Positions 8,131 to 18,527 of a stretch of DNA of 64,000 nt are shown in pieces. The notes beneath the pieces are model-generated. The model worked only from the letters and a program-made list of their open reading frames with translations. It made no database searches and had not been told where the DNA came from. A program made the translations under genes and the position numbers. Every line of letters begins with the position of its first letter. The first letter of the stretch is position 1. Origin of the DNA: Chlamydiales bacterium STE3 (GTDB taxonomy: Bacteria > Chlamydiota > Chlamydiia > Chlamydiales > Parachlamydiaceae); NCBI GenBank assembly GCA_011125455.1, contig VKHO01000048.1, forward strand, positions 24,338-88,337, in the 5' to 3' direction.

Positions 8131-10857
8131 TTAATTCATATAACGCGATTCAAGAGCTCGGTAGTTGACTTTACCTGTTCCCATAAGAGGAATGTCTTCC
8201 ACTTGCTGAACTGCTGATACTCTTATTAAGTTGCTATAGCCAGTATCTTTTAGGGCTTTGTTGGCTTCATCAGCAGTAAGAGGGAACTTGGTGAAAAGAA
8301 AAATCTTTGGCTTTTCTCCCTCTTGCTCTTTCGCGCAGATAGCCATTGTCGGACCTTCCTGGGAGGTAGGCCATCCTTTTTGTGGAGCAACTTGCAATAG
8401 GGCATCTTCAATAGCGGAAAGACTGACCATCTCAGGGCCAATTTTGATAAAGCGTTTCATTCTGCCGGATATTGTTAGAAACCCTTCATCATCTAGTTCA
8501 CCAAGATCGCCTGTACGATACCAGCTTTTACCATCGACTTCCATAAAAGGAGGTTCTATACCAGGATTTAAATATGCATGGAAGACATTTGGCCCCCTAG
8601 CTAAAATAAGTCCTTGATGATTAGGAGGTAAAATTTCATGTGATTCTGGATTAACGACACATAACTCCACATTATGCAGGGCTTGGCCAACCCCTTTTTT
8701 CTTTCTATCTACACGGTTCATCGTTAAAATCGGAGAGCATTCAGTAATACCATAGCCTTCTAAAACGGTATCAGCTTTGCCAACTTTTTTGAGCATTTCA
8801 AATAGCTCAGGAGGCGCTTTTTCTGCTCCTGTGACACAAAGACGCATAGTTTTCAATTGCTCAGACGTTGCCACTTTTAAAAGTCCTTTAATGAAGGTCG
8901 GTGCACCGCACATAATAGTCACACGCCATTTTTCAAAGCTTTGCGCGAGGCCTTTGCCATCAGTAGGGTCAGGATAAAAAGCCACCTTGATCCCTGAAAG
9001 AATGGGTAATATACAACTTATGGAAAAACCAAACGTATGAAAAGGCGGCAAAATGCCAAACACAATATCATCGGAATAAAGATCGATATCTTGCAATGCC
9101 GCTCTTTGGTTTTCAACGATGTTACGATGAGTTAAAGGGACACCTTTAGGCATACTTTCTGTACCGCTTGTAAATAGCAGCACTGCTTCAGAGTCGGGAT
9201 TCGCCCCTTTAGGATTGAGCTTATTTAAGATTGCCTTAGTACTTCTCTTCGATAAAAGAAAAGCTTTTAGCTTATCCATGAAGCCAATTTCTCGTCTAAT
9301 ATCTTCAAGCAGCACAAGGGAGTCTTCGATCGGAGAAAGATCAACACCTTCAAGCTTATCGATGAATGACCAAGAAGAAAGAACAGTCTGTACACCGGAC
9401 AACTTAACAACTGTCTCTAAATGGCGAGGGCCAACTGTCCAGTTGATCATTACAGGAACTTTACCTGCAAGCTGGCAAGCTAGTATACAAACGATTGCCG
9501 CAACACTTGCTGGAAGCAGTACACCAACATGTTCCCCAGGCAATTTTTTAAGATGATTCGCCAACACGATAGAGCGCAGCCTTAAGTCTTTGTAAGTCAG
9601 TAATCCCAACCTTTCATCGCCACAGATCATTTGATTTTCTAACTTTTTGCTGATATTCAAGAAAACTTCTGGTATTGTCTCACCTTCAGCCATTTCCCTT
9701 TTTTTATGCGGGATAGGTTTATACCATTTAGAAAGATCGCTAATTTCCTCCTTTAAGGGCTCCTTACAGACAATTTGCTTGGAAGCAATACCCATGACTC
9801 TGCCAACAGAAGTGAGCTCATTTACAGGCACAGAGGGAATGTCAAATTGCTCGTGAAGGTAAACTGCAAGCTCTGCCGTATCAAGAGAATCTAGTCCTAA
9901 ATCATTGCTAATCGATAATTCAGGCGTAATACTTGAAGGAATACGGTCTGTCATGAGAGCAATCTTAGCAACGATTTTCTCTTGAATACTCTTTGGAATT
10001 TTTGAAATGTCTTCTTTTCTCGCCTGCTGTTCTTGCTGTAAGGCATGAATAATAGGAACATCTTTATTCCAAAAGCTGTATGGCACAAGCACGAGTGAAT
10101 CACCAGGGTGAGACCCGATTTGGGGAGTTAATCCATCAGGCAAATTATACCATTTCTCTAAATACTGATTTAGCTCAAGACGAGAGGCTTGGTAAGGGAA
10201 ATCTTTAGGGGCAGGCACAAGTTCTACAATGACTTCTCTTCTAGGCATAAAGAAAATCAGATTTTTTAAAACTTGCTTAACTCCCCACCAAATTGTGGGA
10301 AACATGAGGGGTTTCGCTACGGATTGGGCCCTTGAAAATTTGCTGCCCCACAATCCTTTGGTCCGTACTAAAACCACGTTAGCATCGGGTGATTCGCTAA
10401 GAATTCTGTGGACACCTGAAGCTCCGCCAATGGACTCGTGAGCAGAAACCTTAACTCTCCCAGCAGGGTAAATTAAAAAGTTTTCTTTATTACGCAACCC
10501 TTCAATCACACTGCTGATCACCTTTTCACTTTTTTTTCTTTTTAAGCTATTGCTAGAAACGTCAAAGTCGGGAATGGGAAGAGCGTTCATAAAGCGCATC
10601 ACACGATTGACGAGAGGGTAATAGTACATGTACTCAATAATCATCGGCCGGATACGGAATTTTGATAAAATCGCAAGGGTTACAGCGCAGGGATCTACGA
10701 AAATTGTAGGGTGATTGGGCAAGAAAAGAATCCCCCCTGGACGATTTAAGGAATCTGAATTGAGATTTTCTAAGCCTTTCACTTTGATTTTATAACGAAA
10801 CCAGAGCGCAAGCCTAATCACAAAGGCAATAAGAAAGATGGTTATGCTTCTTAACAT
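8131..10857 (-). CDS. aas: Trimodular acyltransferase - acyl carrier domain - acyl-AMP ligase (Aas-like)
   Basis: A 908-residue protein with three parts. Residues 1-215: PlsC-type glycerophospholipid acyltransferase with a membrane-proximal N-terminal helix and LPNHPTIFVDP (His49, Asp55; the HX5D spacing seen in the NHPN subfamily). Residues about 285-365: a carrier-protein domain with LGLDSLDTAEL, whose Ser at about 324 would take 4'-phosphopantetheine. Residues about 390-905: ANL-family ligase with LLFTSGTESMPKGVPLTHRN, GYGITECSP and YRTGDLGELDDEG. The protein would activate fatty acids, load them on its own carrier domain and acylate lysophospholipid, salvaging host fatty acids. SD AGAGGT precedes the ATG. 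E. coli Aas lacks the carrier domain, so the in-protein ACP is notable. Confidence 0.88.
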   Translation of the reverse strand: MLRSITIFLIAFVIRLALWFRYKIKVKGLENLNSDSLNRPGGILFLPNHPTIFVDPCAVTLAILSKFRIRPMIIEYMYYYPLVNRVMRFMNALPIPDFDVSSNSLKRKKSEKVISSVIEGLRNKENFLIYPAGRVKVSAHESIGGASGVHRILSESPDANVVLVRTKGLWGSKFSRAQSVAKPLMFPTIWWGVKQVLKNLIFFMPRREVIVELVPAPKDFPYQASRLELNQYLEKWYNLPDGLTPQIGSHPGDSLVLVPYSFWNKDVPIIHALQQEQQARKEDISKIPKSIQEKIVAKIALMTDRIPSSITPELSISNDLGLDSLDTAELAVYLHEQFDIPSVPVNELTSVGRVMGIASKQIVCKEPLKEEISDLSKWYKPIPHKKREMAEGETIPEVFLNISKKLENQMICGDERLGLLTYKDLRLRSIVLANHLKKLPGEHVGVLLPASVAAIVCILACQLAGKVPVMINWTVGPRHLETVVKLSGVQTVLSSWSFIDKLEGVDLSPIEDSLVLLEDIRREIGFMDKLKAFLLSKRSTKAILNKLNPKGANPDSEAVLLFTSGTESMPKGVPLTHRNIVENQRAALQDIDLYSDDIVFGILPPFHTFGFSISCILPILSGIKVAFYPDPTDGKGLAQSFEKWRVTIMCGAPTFIKGLLKVATSEQLKTMRLCVTGAEKAPPELFEMLKKVGKADTVLEGYGITECSPILTMNRVDRKKKGVGQALHNVELCVVNPESHEILPPNHQGLILARGPNVFHAYLNPGIEPPFMEVDGKSWYRTGDLGELDDEGFLTISGRMKRFIKIGPEMVSLSAIEDALLQVAPQKGWPTSQEGPTMAICAKEQEGEKPKIFLFTKFPLTADEANKALKDTGYSNLIRVSAVQQVEDIPLMGTGKVNYRALESRYMN

Positions 10858-11035
10858 GGATTTTACCTCTATTCTTTAAAACGCACTTAATGCAAACATT
10901 AGGAAGATCTATAAAAGTTTGTGAGAATTGACTTAAAAAGACAAGAGTTTTTAAATAACCCTCGGATCGCTGTAATTTTCGTACAGGTTTTAAACAAAAA
11001 AGTTTATGAAGAAATTTTAAACATTTTTGAGGCTT

Positions 11036-12670
11036 ATGCAAATCTTTAAGGGTAACATCGTTGACCTAATTCACAAGAGGATTTACCCAGGATCTTTTGA
11101 AGTTGATAAAGAACGGATCCTCAACTTAAGAGAAACGCCAGGTGAAGTCTACGATACTTACATTGTTCCTGGATTTGTGGATGCTCATGTTCATGTAGAA
11201 AGTTCTATGCTTCCACCTTCAGAGTTTGCACGACTAGCCGTTCCTCATGGGACAGTAGCAGTAGTCTCCGACCCTCACGAAATCGCCAATGTCTTAGGCC
11301 TTCCTGGTATACGTTACATGGTTGAAAATGGCCAGAGAGTGCCTTTTCATTTCTATTTTGGAGCCCCCTCCTGTGTCCCAGCCACAACCTTTGAAACTTC
11401 CGGAGCACATATAGGCCCTGAAGAGATCGAAATGTTATTTTTAAAAGACAATCTTATCTACCTAAGTGAAATGATGAACTGGACTGGGGTTCTAAAACGC
11501 GACCCAGAAGTGATGCGCAAACTTGCCATCGCAAGAGCTTTGGGCAAGTCGATTGATGGCCATGCTCCTGGTTTGATGGGACACGAGGCACAGCAATACA
11601 TCGCCGCTGGCATCTCCACAGATCATGAATGTTTCAGTCTACAAGAAGCCTTGGATAAAATTCATGGGGGCATGCGCATTCTTATCAGAGAGGGCTCGGC
11701 AGCAAAAAACTACGCTGCTTTACATCCGCTACTAAAAATGCATCCTGCTATGGTCATGTTTTGTAGTGACGACAAACATCCTCACGATCTTGTTCGTGGG
11801 CACATCAATGATCTCGTTAAGCGCTCTATCGTCGAACATCACTATGATCCTTTGCAAGTGCTTTCCGCAGCAAGTCTACACCCTATTGTCCATTACGGTT
11901 TAGGTGTAGGACTGCTACAAGAGGGCGATTCTGCCGATTTTATTATCGTTGATAATTTACAGAATCTGAAGATTTTAAATACCTATGTCAAGGGCTATTG
12001 TGTTGCCGAAGACGGAATAAGCCTCATCGCAAGAATCCCTACGGAATGCCCTAACAATTTTTCCCGTACTAAAATCAGTTTACAGCAACTTGAATTGACT
12101 TGGTCTGGGAGCTCGAGAATTAGAGTTATCGAAGCTGTCGAGAGTAGCTTGATCACAAATCAGCTATTTTTACCTCCAACTATCGATCAAAATTGTATAG
12201 TCTCGGATACGGAAAAAGATCTTTTAAAGCTTGTTGTTGCTAATCGCTATAACAACACTCCGCCCGCTGTGGCCTTCGTGAAGGGTTTTAATTTGCAAAA
12301 AGGGGCAATCGCCTCTTCCGTGGCCCATGATTCTCATAACATTATTGCGGTAGGCACAAATGATTTTGATCTCCTACAGGTGATTAATGCCCTGATTGAC
12401 ACTAAAGGAGGGATCGCTGTGGCAAACCAAGACCGCATCGAAGTTTTCCAGCTACCTATTGCTGGCCTGATGAGTGATGGAGACGGGTATCAAATTGCTG
12501 AGAGATATGAAGAGTTTGACCAAAAAGCCAAGGAGTTAGGCACCTTCCTTACTGCACCTTTTATGACGTTATCTTTCCTCTCCTTGCTCGTTATTCCAAA
12601 ATTGAAATTGAGCGACAAAGGGCTCTTCGACGGAGAAAATTTCTGTTTTGTTCCTTTAGAAGATTCGTGA
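11036..12670 (+). CDS. ade: Adenine deaminase
   Basis: A 544-residue amidohydrolase of the AdeC type. The N-terminal metal site is IVPGFVDAHVHVESSMLPPSEFARLAVPHGTV followed by SDPHEIANVLG. Further family signatures are DGHAPG, STDHECFSLQEA and the metal-binding CSDDKHPHDL. The C-terminal AdeC domain contains VAHDSHNIIAVG and the substrate-binding GG(I/V)AV region. It hydrolyses adenine to hypoxanthine and ammonia. A TTG at 11027 extends the frame, but the ATG at 11036 has GAGG five bases upstream and is chosen. It stands alone, divergent from aas and convergent to uvrB. Chlamydiaceae lack this enzyme, so it reflects the wider metabolism of environmental chlamydiae or acquisition. Confidence 0.93.
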   Translation: MQIFKGNIVDLIHKRIYPGSFEVDKERILNLRETPGEVYDTYIVPGFVDAHVHVESSMLPPSEFARLAVPHGTVAVVSDPHEIANVLGLPGIRYMVENGQRVPFHFYFGAPSCVPATTFETSGAHIGPEEIEMLFLKDNLIYLSEMMNWTGVLKRDPEVMRKLAIARALGKSIDGHAPGLMGHEAQQYIAAGISTDHECFSLQEALDKIHGGMRILIREGSAAKNYAALHPLLKMHPAMVMFCSDDKHPHDLVRGHINDLVKRSIVEHHYDPLQVLSAASLHPIVHYGLGVGLLQEGDSADFIIVDNLQNLKILNTYVKGYCVAEDGISLIARIPTECPNNFSRTKISLQQLELTWSGSSRIRVIEAVESSLITNQLFLPPTIDQNCIVSDTEKDLLKLVVANRYNNTPPAVAFVKGFNLQKGAIASSVAHDSHNIIAVGTNDFDLLQVINALIDTKGGIAVANQDRIEVFQLPIAGLMSDGDGYQIAERYEEFDQKAKELGTFLTAPFMTLSFLSLLVIPKLKLSDKGLFDGENFCFVPLEDS

Positions 12671-12707
12671 AACTAACTCTAAAGGGGAAAAATTTGAAAA
12701 AGACCAA

Positions 12708-12871
12708 TAGATTTCTTGCATAGCTTACTTTGCTTGCTAAAATTGATCATTTTTGAGTGAATTTAGCGGAAAATTTTGAGAGCATATGAGTACATATGGT
12801 TAAAAAATTTAACAATAAAGGCGCCAAAAAGGGTAATTTTAGCAAGCAAAAGAAGTTATGCAAGAGGTCTA
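12708..12871. repeat. 164-nt long inverted-repeat element between ade and uvrB
   Basis: Two 37-nt arms (12708-12744 and 12835-12871) are reverse complements with about five mismatches; the inner 16 bases (TTTGCTTGCTAAAATT and its complement) are perfect. They enclose 90 A+T-rich bases that contain a CATATG-AGTA-CATATG motif. AATAG occurs at both outer ends (12706-12710 and 12871-12875) and could be a target duplication. It lies between convergent genes, so it is either a MITE-like insertion or a large bidirectional terminator. Confidence 0.6.
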
Positions 12872-12898
12872 ATAGTGGAAAGAAGCTTCCAAAAACAT

Positions 12899-14893
12899 TT
12901 ATGTGAACTTCATTTCCATTTGTTGGAACTGACGCATCAGATCGCGAAACTTGGCAGCTTCTTCAAAGTCCATGTTTTTAGCCGCTTCCTTCATCTGCTT
13001 TTCGTAAAAGCGAATCTTTTTCTCAATTTCCTCAACAGAGAAATGGCTCTCGCCCATCGCCTTAAATTCATCTTTAGCAGGTGCTGCTAGCTCATCTGTC
13101 TCCTCCTCTTCAACAAGAGGTGTAATTTCTCTTCTTACAGTTCGTGGTGTAATGCCAAACTTCTCATTATAACTCTGTTGCAAAAGACGCCGCTTTTCTG
13201 TGACTTCAAGGGTGCTACGAATAGCAGCAGTCTTGCGATCGGCATACATCACAACCCTCCCATTGACATTGCGTGCTGCTCTGCCACATGTCTGTATAAG
13301 CGAAGTTTCACTTCTTAAAAAGCCCTCTTTATCAGCATCTAATATCGCTACCAAAGCTACCTCAGGCAGATCCAACCCTTCTCTTAAAAGGTTAATACCA
13401 ACCAAAACATCAAACCCACCAGCTCTTAGATCCTGGATAATTTGCATCCGCTCTAAAGTATCAATATCTGAATGCAAATACTTCGCTTTAATATCGAGTT
13501 CTAAAAGATAATTCGTCAATTCCTCAGAAAGCCTTTTTGTCAACGTTGTGACAAGAACCCTCGCACCCGTTTTGACTGTTTTGCGAATTTCCTCAAGGCA
13601 GTCATCCACCTGGTTGACAGCGGGCCTTAATTCAATAACAGGATCCAAAAGGCCTGTTGGACGAATCACTTGTTGTACAATTTCCCCATGGGATTCTTTG
13701 GTTTCCCATTCAGCAGGTGTTGCTGAAACGTAGACAATCTGTCCTAATCGCGCATAGCTTTCTTCAAACCTGAGCGGTCGATTATCATAAGCTGAGGGCA
13801 GCCGGAAGCCAAACTCTACTAAAGCATCTTTTCTGGCACGATCGCCGTTATACATTGCACGCAGCTGCGGCAATGTTTGGTGAGACTCATCGATGATCGT
13901 CAGAAAGTTTTTAGGGAAGTAGTCAATTAAGCAAGGAGGTGGGTCTCCAGGGTGGCGCATGCTAAAATGGCGTGAATAGTTTTCAATCCCCTTACAAAAA
14001 CCGATCTCTTTGATCATCTCCAAATCATACATTGTGCGCTGCTGAATGCGTTGTGTCTCAATGTAGCGCTTCTCCTTGTCAAAAAAGGCTATTCGCTCAG
14101 CAAGTTCCGCTTTAATGGTTTCATAAGCCTGCAAGCGCACTTCTTCGGGTGTTACGTGGTGAGAACTTGGATAAATGGTAATCGATTCTAATCGTCTGCG
14201 CACTTTCCCGGTAAGTGGATCAATCTCTGAAATACGCTCAATGTCATCACCAAACATTTCGATGCGGATAGCAATCTCTTCTTCATAAGCAGGAAAGACT
14301 TCTAAGACATCTCCTCGTACTCGAAAGGTGGCGCGAGAAAAATCAAAGTCATTGCGTTTGTACTGCATTTCCACAAGGTGAATCAAGATATCATCACGGC
14401 GACGCTGATCGCCCACCGCCAGAGTCAAATTCATACCTCTATAGTATTCAGGAGACCCTAAGCCATAAATACAAGAAACCGAAGCTACGATAAGGACATC
14501 GTCTCTTTCTAAAAGTGAACGTGTAGCACTGAGACGCATTTTGTCAATACGATCATTGATCGCCAGATCTTTTTCTATATAGGTATCCGTACGGGCAATG
14601 TAAGCTTCGGGCTGATAATAATCATAGTAAGAGACAAAGTACTCCACAGCATTTTCAGGAAAAAAGGATTTAAATTCCTGGTAGAGCTGTGCCGCCAAAG
14701 TTTTGTTATGAGCGATCACGAGTGTGGGCTTCTGGACTTTTTGAATGACGTTAGCCATGGTAAATGTTTTACCAGAACCCGTTATCCCAAGAAGAACCTG
14801 CGATTTCTTTCCCTGCAAAATCCCTTCTGATAGAGCTTCAATAGCCTTTGGCTGGTCCCCTTGAGGCTCAAACTCACTTTTTAATTTAAACAT
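12899..14893 (-). CDS. uvrB: Excinuclease ABC subunit B
   Basis: A 664-residue UvrB, normal length. Walker [11 protein letters not shown] lies near residues 34-43; the beta-hairpin that clamps DNA is [21 protein letters not shown]; the DEAD-like Walker B is IDESH; helicase motif VI is [19 protein letters not shown]; a C-terminal UVR domain ([30 protein letters not shown]) contacts UvrC. It works in nucleotide excision repair with UvrA and UvrC. The ATG at 14893 (GCGGA just upstream) overlaps the end of trpS by 8 bases; a TTG at 14902 is less likely. The trpS-uvrB pair is also adjacent in Chlamydia trachomatis (CT585-CT586). Confidence 0.97.
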   Translation of the reverse strand: MFKLKSEFEPQGDQPKAIEALSEGILQGKKSQVLLGITGSGKTFTMANVIQKVQKPTLVIAHNKTLAAQLYQEFKSFFPENAVEYFVSYYDYYQPEAYIARTDTYIEKDLAINDRIDKMRLSATRSLLERDDVLIVASVSCIYGLGSPEYYRGMNLTLAVGDQRRRDDILIHLVEMQYKRNDFDFSRATFRVRGDVLEVFPAYEEEIAIRIEMFGDDIERISEIDPLTGKVRRRLESITIYPSSHHVTPEEVRLQAYETIKAELAERIAFFDKEKRYIETQRIQQRTMYDLEMIKEIGFCKGIENYSRHFSMRHPGDPPPCLIDYFPKNFLTIIDESHQTLPQLRAMYNGDRARKDALVEFGFRLPSAYDNRPLRFEESYARLGQIVYVSATPAEWETKESHGEIVQQVIRPTGLLDPVIELRPAVNQVDDCLEEIRKTVKTGARVLVTTLTKRLSEELTNYLLELDIKAKYLHSDIDTLERMQIIQDLRAGGFDVLVGINLLREGLDLPEVALVAILDADKEGFLRSETSLIQTCGRAARNVNGRVVMYADRKTAAIRSTLEVTEKRRLLQQSYNEKFGITPRTVRREITPLVEEEETDELAAPAKDEFKAMGESHFSVEEIEKKIRFYEKQMKEAAKNMDFEEAAKFRDLMRQFQQMEMKFT

Positions 14894-15926
14894 TCCGCGC
14901 AACCCTAGAAATTTTATTCCATGTGCCGCTTAGTCCCATCGCACTTTTCATTTCCTTGGCTGTTTGATTGGAGATTTCAATCATCTTCTGCGTCCCTTCG
15001 TAAATAATCTTCTCGACTAACCCCTTTTCCGCTTCCACCATCTTTCTTTTTTCGCGAATCGGTGCTAAAAAATGGTTTAAAGCAGAGGCTAATAACCCTT
15101 TTACCTCTACATCACCTACCTTACCCTCTCTATAGCGGTTTTTTAGCTCTTCGACTTCCGCCCTATTCTCGTTAAAAATATCGTGATAGGCAAAAACAGG
15201 GTTCCCTTCAACAGTCCCGGGAATGTGTGCATGCACACGTTGCGGGTCTGTGTACATCGACCTCACTTTCTTCTCCACAGTTTTCTCATCATCGGAAAGG
15301 TAGATCGCATTGTTGGCCGATTTGCTCATTTTTCCCTTCCCGTCCGTACCTGCAAGAGTAGGGAAGGAGCTTAACAGGACTTCTGGCTGAGGAAAGACTT
15401 CCCCATAAAGCTGGTTAAACTTTCTGGCAATGTCGCGGCTAAGCTCGATATGCGCTTCATTGTCTTTGCCTACAGGAACAAGGTTGGCTTTGGCCATCAG
15501 AATGTCTGCTGACATCAATACAGGATAACCGACAAGGCCAAAAGGAACCACTTCAGGATCCATGTGGGCATTTTTAGCCATTTCTTTAATGCTTGGCAAG
15601 CCTACTAGTCGATTCAAAGAAATAAGCATTTCAAAAACGAGATTAAGCTCGTAGACTGCAGGACAAGCAGATTGCAAATAGATTGTCGATTTAGCGGGAT
15701 CAATTCCACAAGCCAAATAATCCAAAACCATCTGATGAATATTTTCACGCACCTTTAAGATATCTTCCTTAGCAGGTTTCGTTGTGAGAATATGCAAGTC
15801 AGAAATGATAAAAAAACATTCATACTGATCCTGCAGGGCTACGCGATTTTTAATAGAGCCTACATAATGGCCCAGATGTAGAAGGCCTGTCGGTCTGTCG
15901 CCTGTTAAGATTCTTTTCCTTTCCAT
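14886..15926 (-). CDS. trpS: Tryptophanyl-tRNA synthetase
   Basis: A 346-residue class I TrpRS. The HIGH-type motif is [12 protein letters not shown] near residues 12-23, the KMSKS loop is [11 protein letters not shown], and the tryptophan/adenylate region includes [25 protein letters not shown], typical of the clade used by Chlamydiae. It charges tRNA-Trp. The start ATG lies two bases after the TGA of the upstream permease, showing tight coupling; a GTG at 15932 is the alternative. Linkage of two aromatic amino acid permeases to trpS points to tryptophan import and use as one unit, which matters for an intracellular bacterium starved for tryptophan. Confidence 0.96.
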   Translation of the reverse strand: MERKRILTGDRPTGLLHLGHYVGSIKNRVALQDQYECFFIISDLHILTTKPAKEDILKVRENIHQMVLDYLACGIDPAKSTIYLQSACPAVYELNLVFEMLISLNRLVGLPSIKEMAKNAHMDPEVVPFGLVGYPVLMSADILMAKANLVPVGKDNEAHIELSRDIARKFNQLYGEVFPQPEVLLSSFPTLAGTDGKGKMSKSANNAIYLSDDEKTVEKKVRSMYTDPQRVHAHIPGTVEGNPVFAYHDIFNENRAEVEELKNRYREGKVGDVEVKGLLASALNHFLAPIREKRKMVEAEKGLVEKIIYEGTQKMIEISNQTAKEMKSAMGLSGTWNKISRVARNV

Positions 15927-15928
15927 AA

Positions 15929-17131
15929 TCACACTGTTATATTGATAAAGTTGAGTTTAATAGCTAGCTCCATAGCAATTAGCATAAGAGATAGCGCAAT
16001 TGAAGTGATAAGCAAAACTTTTCCACCAGGGGCCTGATAGCTCGCATCTGTTTTAAATTTTTCTTTGCCAAACCAAACCATCAAGGCTGGCATTAGACCT
16101 AGCAAAAGCACAACCCCAAAGGTTCCGGCATAGTCTAGCGCAACAAAAAAGGCTCTTGGGTTGCTCAAAGCAAAGGCAATGGGAGGGCCAAAGGTAAGCA
16201 GGCAAACAATCCCTTTTCCAGAAGACGTTTTTTCAATTTTGAAGCCGTCAGCTAAAAAGTCTGCTAAGCTCAAAGAAACACCCAGGAAAGAGGTCACAAT
16301 GGCAAAAAAGGCTAAAAATCGCGCAACTAAAGCTAATTCAGTATGCTCAAGGAGATTAGATAATAGCTGAGCGCCGTTAGCTCCCTCCTCATACCCACTC
16401 CTCAATAAATTTAAGGGGATAATTCCCAAAACAAGCATCTGCCAGACCAAGTAAATTGTAAGAGGAATTAAACTTCCGATCACAATAGCCCATTTTATTT
16501 TCTTTACATCCTTTTCTAAATACGCAGACAGGCTTGGAATAATAATATGAAAGCCAAACGAGGTTGCAATAACCGAGGTCCCGATAATTAAGCCCTTAGA
16601 ATCTACATGCTGCAGAAGCTTTGGCTGAATATAAGGAAAAGATAGAACAACCATAATCATATAGCTTATGGCAAGACCAATCATCAAAAGTCGATTCAAA
16701 TAATCCACCGAGCGCGTTCCTTTATAGATAAAATAGACAAAGATCACTAATAAAGGCAGAGTACCGGCTTCCTTAGGCAGATCTATGCCTGTCAGCGATT
16801 GGATAAAATCGACAACAATTGGTCCGCAGCCCGCTAAGTAGGCAGTCGTTAAAGCATAGAGTAAAAACAAGTAGATCACCCAGCTTGCAAAATGCCCCCA
16901 AGACCCAAGTGTTTCCTGCGCCATTGTGATCATATTAGCATGCTTATTCTTCATCCAAAGATTCACTTCTAAAATCAAAAGGGCTGTGTAGGTCATATAA
17001 GCCCAGAAAAAGAGGAGAAGAATAGCTGATGGGAAAAACCCCGCGAATCCTGTCACAACAGGTAACGCAAGCATGCCTGCCCCTATTGTTGTTCCGGAGA
17101 CTAAAAGGATGCCTCCTATGAAACGATTCAT
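15929..17131 (-). CDS. tyrP: Aromatic amino acid permease, TyrP/HAAAP family (copy 1)
   Basis: A 400-residue membrane protein with eleven or so hydrophobic helices. It opens with [20 protein letters not shown], the family hallmark at the unwound first helix, followed by [29 protein letters not shown]. It belongs to the hydroxy/aromatic amino acid permeases (TyrP, TnaB, Mtr), which carry tyrosine or tryptophan by proton symport across the inner membrane. It ends overlapping the trpS start region and begins six bases after the stop of a paralogous gene. Tandem tyrP copies also occur in Chlamydia (CT817-CT818). Which aromatic acid is carried cannot be read from sequence. Confidence 0.92.
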   Translation of the reverse strand: MNRFIGGILLVSGTTIGAGMLALPVVTGFAGFFPSAILLLFFWAYMTYTALLILEVNLWMKNKHANMITMAQETLGSWGHFASWVIYLFLLYALTTAYLAGCGPIVVDFIQSLTGIDLPKEAGTLPLLVIFVYFIYKGTRSVDYLNRLLMIGLAISYMIMVVLSFPYIQPKLLQHVDSKGLIIGTSVIATSFGFHIIIPSLSAYLEKDVKKIKWAIVIGSLIPLTIYLVWQMLVLGIIPLNLLRSGYEEGANGAQLLSNLLEHTELALVARFLAFFAIVTSFLGVSLSLADFLADGFKIEKTSSGKGIVCLLTFGPPIAFALSNPRAFFVALDYAGTFGVVLLLGLMPALMVWFGKEKFKTDASYQAPGGKVLLITSIALSLMLIAMELAIKLNFINITV

Positions 17132-17136
17132 CGACT

Positions 17137-18324
17137 TTAGACTCCTAATTCTATTTTAAGCTGCATAGTGAAAATGAAGAGTGCAAAAATTGCTAAGAAA
17201 AACAAAGTGGCTTTTCCTCCTGGCAATTGTTCATTTCTGGAAACCGCATCAATATAGCGCCCTTTCCAAACCATGATCACAGGTAAGATCCCAAATAAAA
17301 TGACAGCACCGAAGGCGCCTGCATAATTTAATGCAGTTAGAAAAATGTTTGCGCAAAAAAAGGAAAAAAATAACGGGGGCAGCAAGACCAATATACAACT
17401 TAATGCACGGTGAGATTGTGTGGCTTTAAGCCTTAGGCCATCAATCAGAAAATCGACAAAGCTCATTGCAACAGTTAAAAGTGAGGTGATAATCGCAAAA
17501 AAAGAGAAGATTTGCATAGCATACACAGACAAGGAAGAACCAGAACCTGTTCGGAAAAGTTCGGTCACCATCGACCCGTTTTTAATTGCATCAACACTCT
17601 CAGAGTTGTGAGCGACTGTTCCTAGAAAAACAAATTCCCACATCAGATAAACAATTAAAGGAATCAAACTTCCTATCAAAATCGCCGTTCTCAATCCCGC
17701 AACATTTCCTTTTAAATAGGTATTTAAGCTAGGAATCAAGTTATGATAGCCGAAGGAAATGATCATTGCAGGAAGGACAGGAACAGCATAGGACCACCCG
17801 ATGTGCTTCAGATTGTCAATAGTAACTGAGGAGATTCCTAAAAAAATTAAGGAAAGGTACCCAACAGCTAGCCCAAAGATAAAAAGACGATTTATTGTAT
17901 CGACCTGTCTTGTCCCTAAATAGATAATAAAGCCAAATAAGAGACAAATGGACAAACTGCCCATCCATTTAGGAAGAGAAAAAATTTCTTCGAGAAGTGC
18001 ACCTGTTCCGGAAATATAGGCTAAAATTAAGCAGTAGAAAAGAAAAGCAAAGAGAATAGCTACAAGGTATTTTGCCCCCTTACCTAATACGGTTTCGGCC
18101 ATGCTCATCAGATTAGAGCCTTCCCCACAACGCAAATTGATTTCTAGAACTAAGAGCCCGGTGGAGGCCATAAATGCCCAGCTGAAGCCAAACATTAGTA
18201 GTGTGGGAATATAGCCTGCTTCCAACGAAACTAGCGGCAATCCCAACATTCCGGCACCGATACAACACCCTGAAATTAAGAGAACGGCGCCAAAAACTTT
18301 TGAATAAGAATGAAAAATATGCAT
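17137..18324 (-). CDS. tyrP: Aromatic amino acid permease, TyrP/HAAAP family (copy 2)
   Basis: A 395-residue paralogue of the downstream gene, sharing the opening GAVLLISGCCIGAGMLGLPLVSLEAG, the SWAFMASTGLLVLEINLR second helix and IPSLNTYLKGNV. It is clearly diverged from copy 1 (different loop lengths and C-terminus), so the duplication is old and the two may differ in substrate. It is first in the run tyrP-tyrP-trpS-uvrB. Upstream bases 18394-18409 form a small hairpin (GGCGG/CCGCC), but I see no leader peptide or T-box that would show how tryptophan supply controls it. Confidence 0.92.
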   Translation of the reverse strand: MHIFHSYSKVFGAVLLISGCCIGAGMLGLPLVSLEAGYIPTLLMFGFSWAFMASTGLLVLEINLRCGEGSNLMSMAETVLGKGAKYLVAILFAFLFYCLILAYISGTGALLEEIFSLPKWMGSLSICLLFGFIIYLGTRQVDTINRLFIFGLAVGYLSLIFLGISSVTIDNLKHIGWSYAVPVLPAMIISFGYHNLIPSLNTYLKGNVAGLRTAILIGSLIPLIVYLMWEFVFLGTVAHNSESVDAIKNGSMVTELFRTGSGSSLSVYAMQIFSFFAIITSLLTVAMSFVDFLIDGLRLKATQSHRALSCILVLLPPLFFSFFCANIFLTALNYAGAFGAVILFGILPVIMVWKGRYIDAVSRNEQLPGGKATLFFLAIFALFIFTMQLKIELGV

Positions 18325-18527
18325 AAAACCTAAACTTTATTTTTGATTCGAAACAATAAAAAGACGGAATATAAGAAGCTCAGTGTATAGAATGGCGGTT
18401 ACATCCGCCAAAAAAACCAAAAATAAAATTGTAAGTTTTGAAATGATCTCATAATAAACCTATTTGGAATAGAATAGCATATGAAAGGGATTTTAAGAAG
18501 ATTTTTTTAGGATGGAATTCATTCCTT

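Noticed and set aside
18394..18409. GGCGG/CCGCC hairpin upstream of the tyrP genes as a tryptophan attenuator
   Set aside because: No leader peptide with Trp codons, no T run on the transcribed strand and no T-box element nearby.
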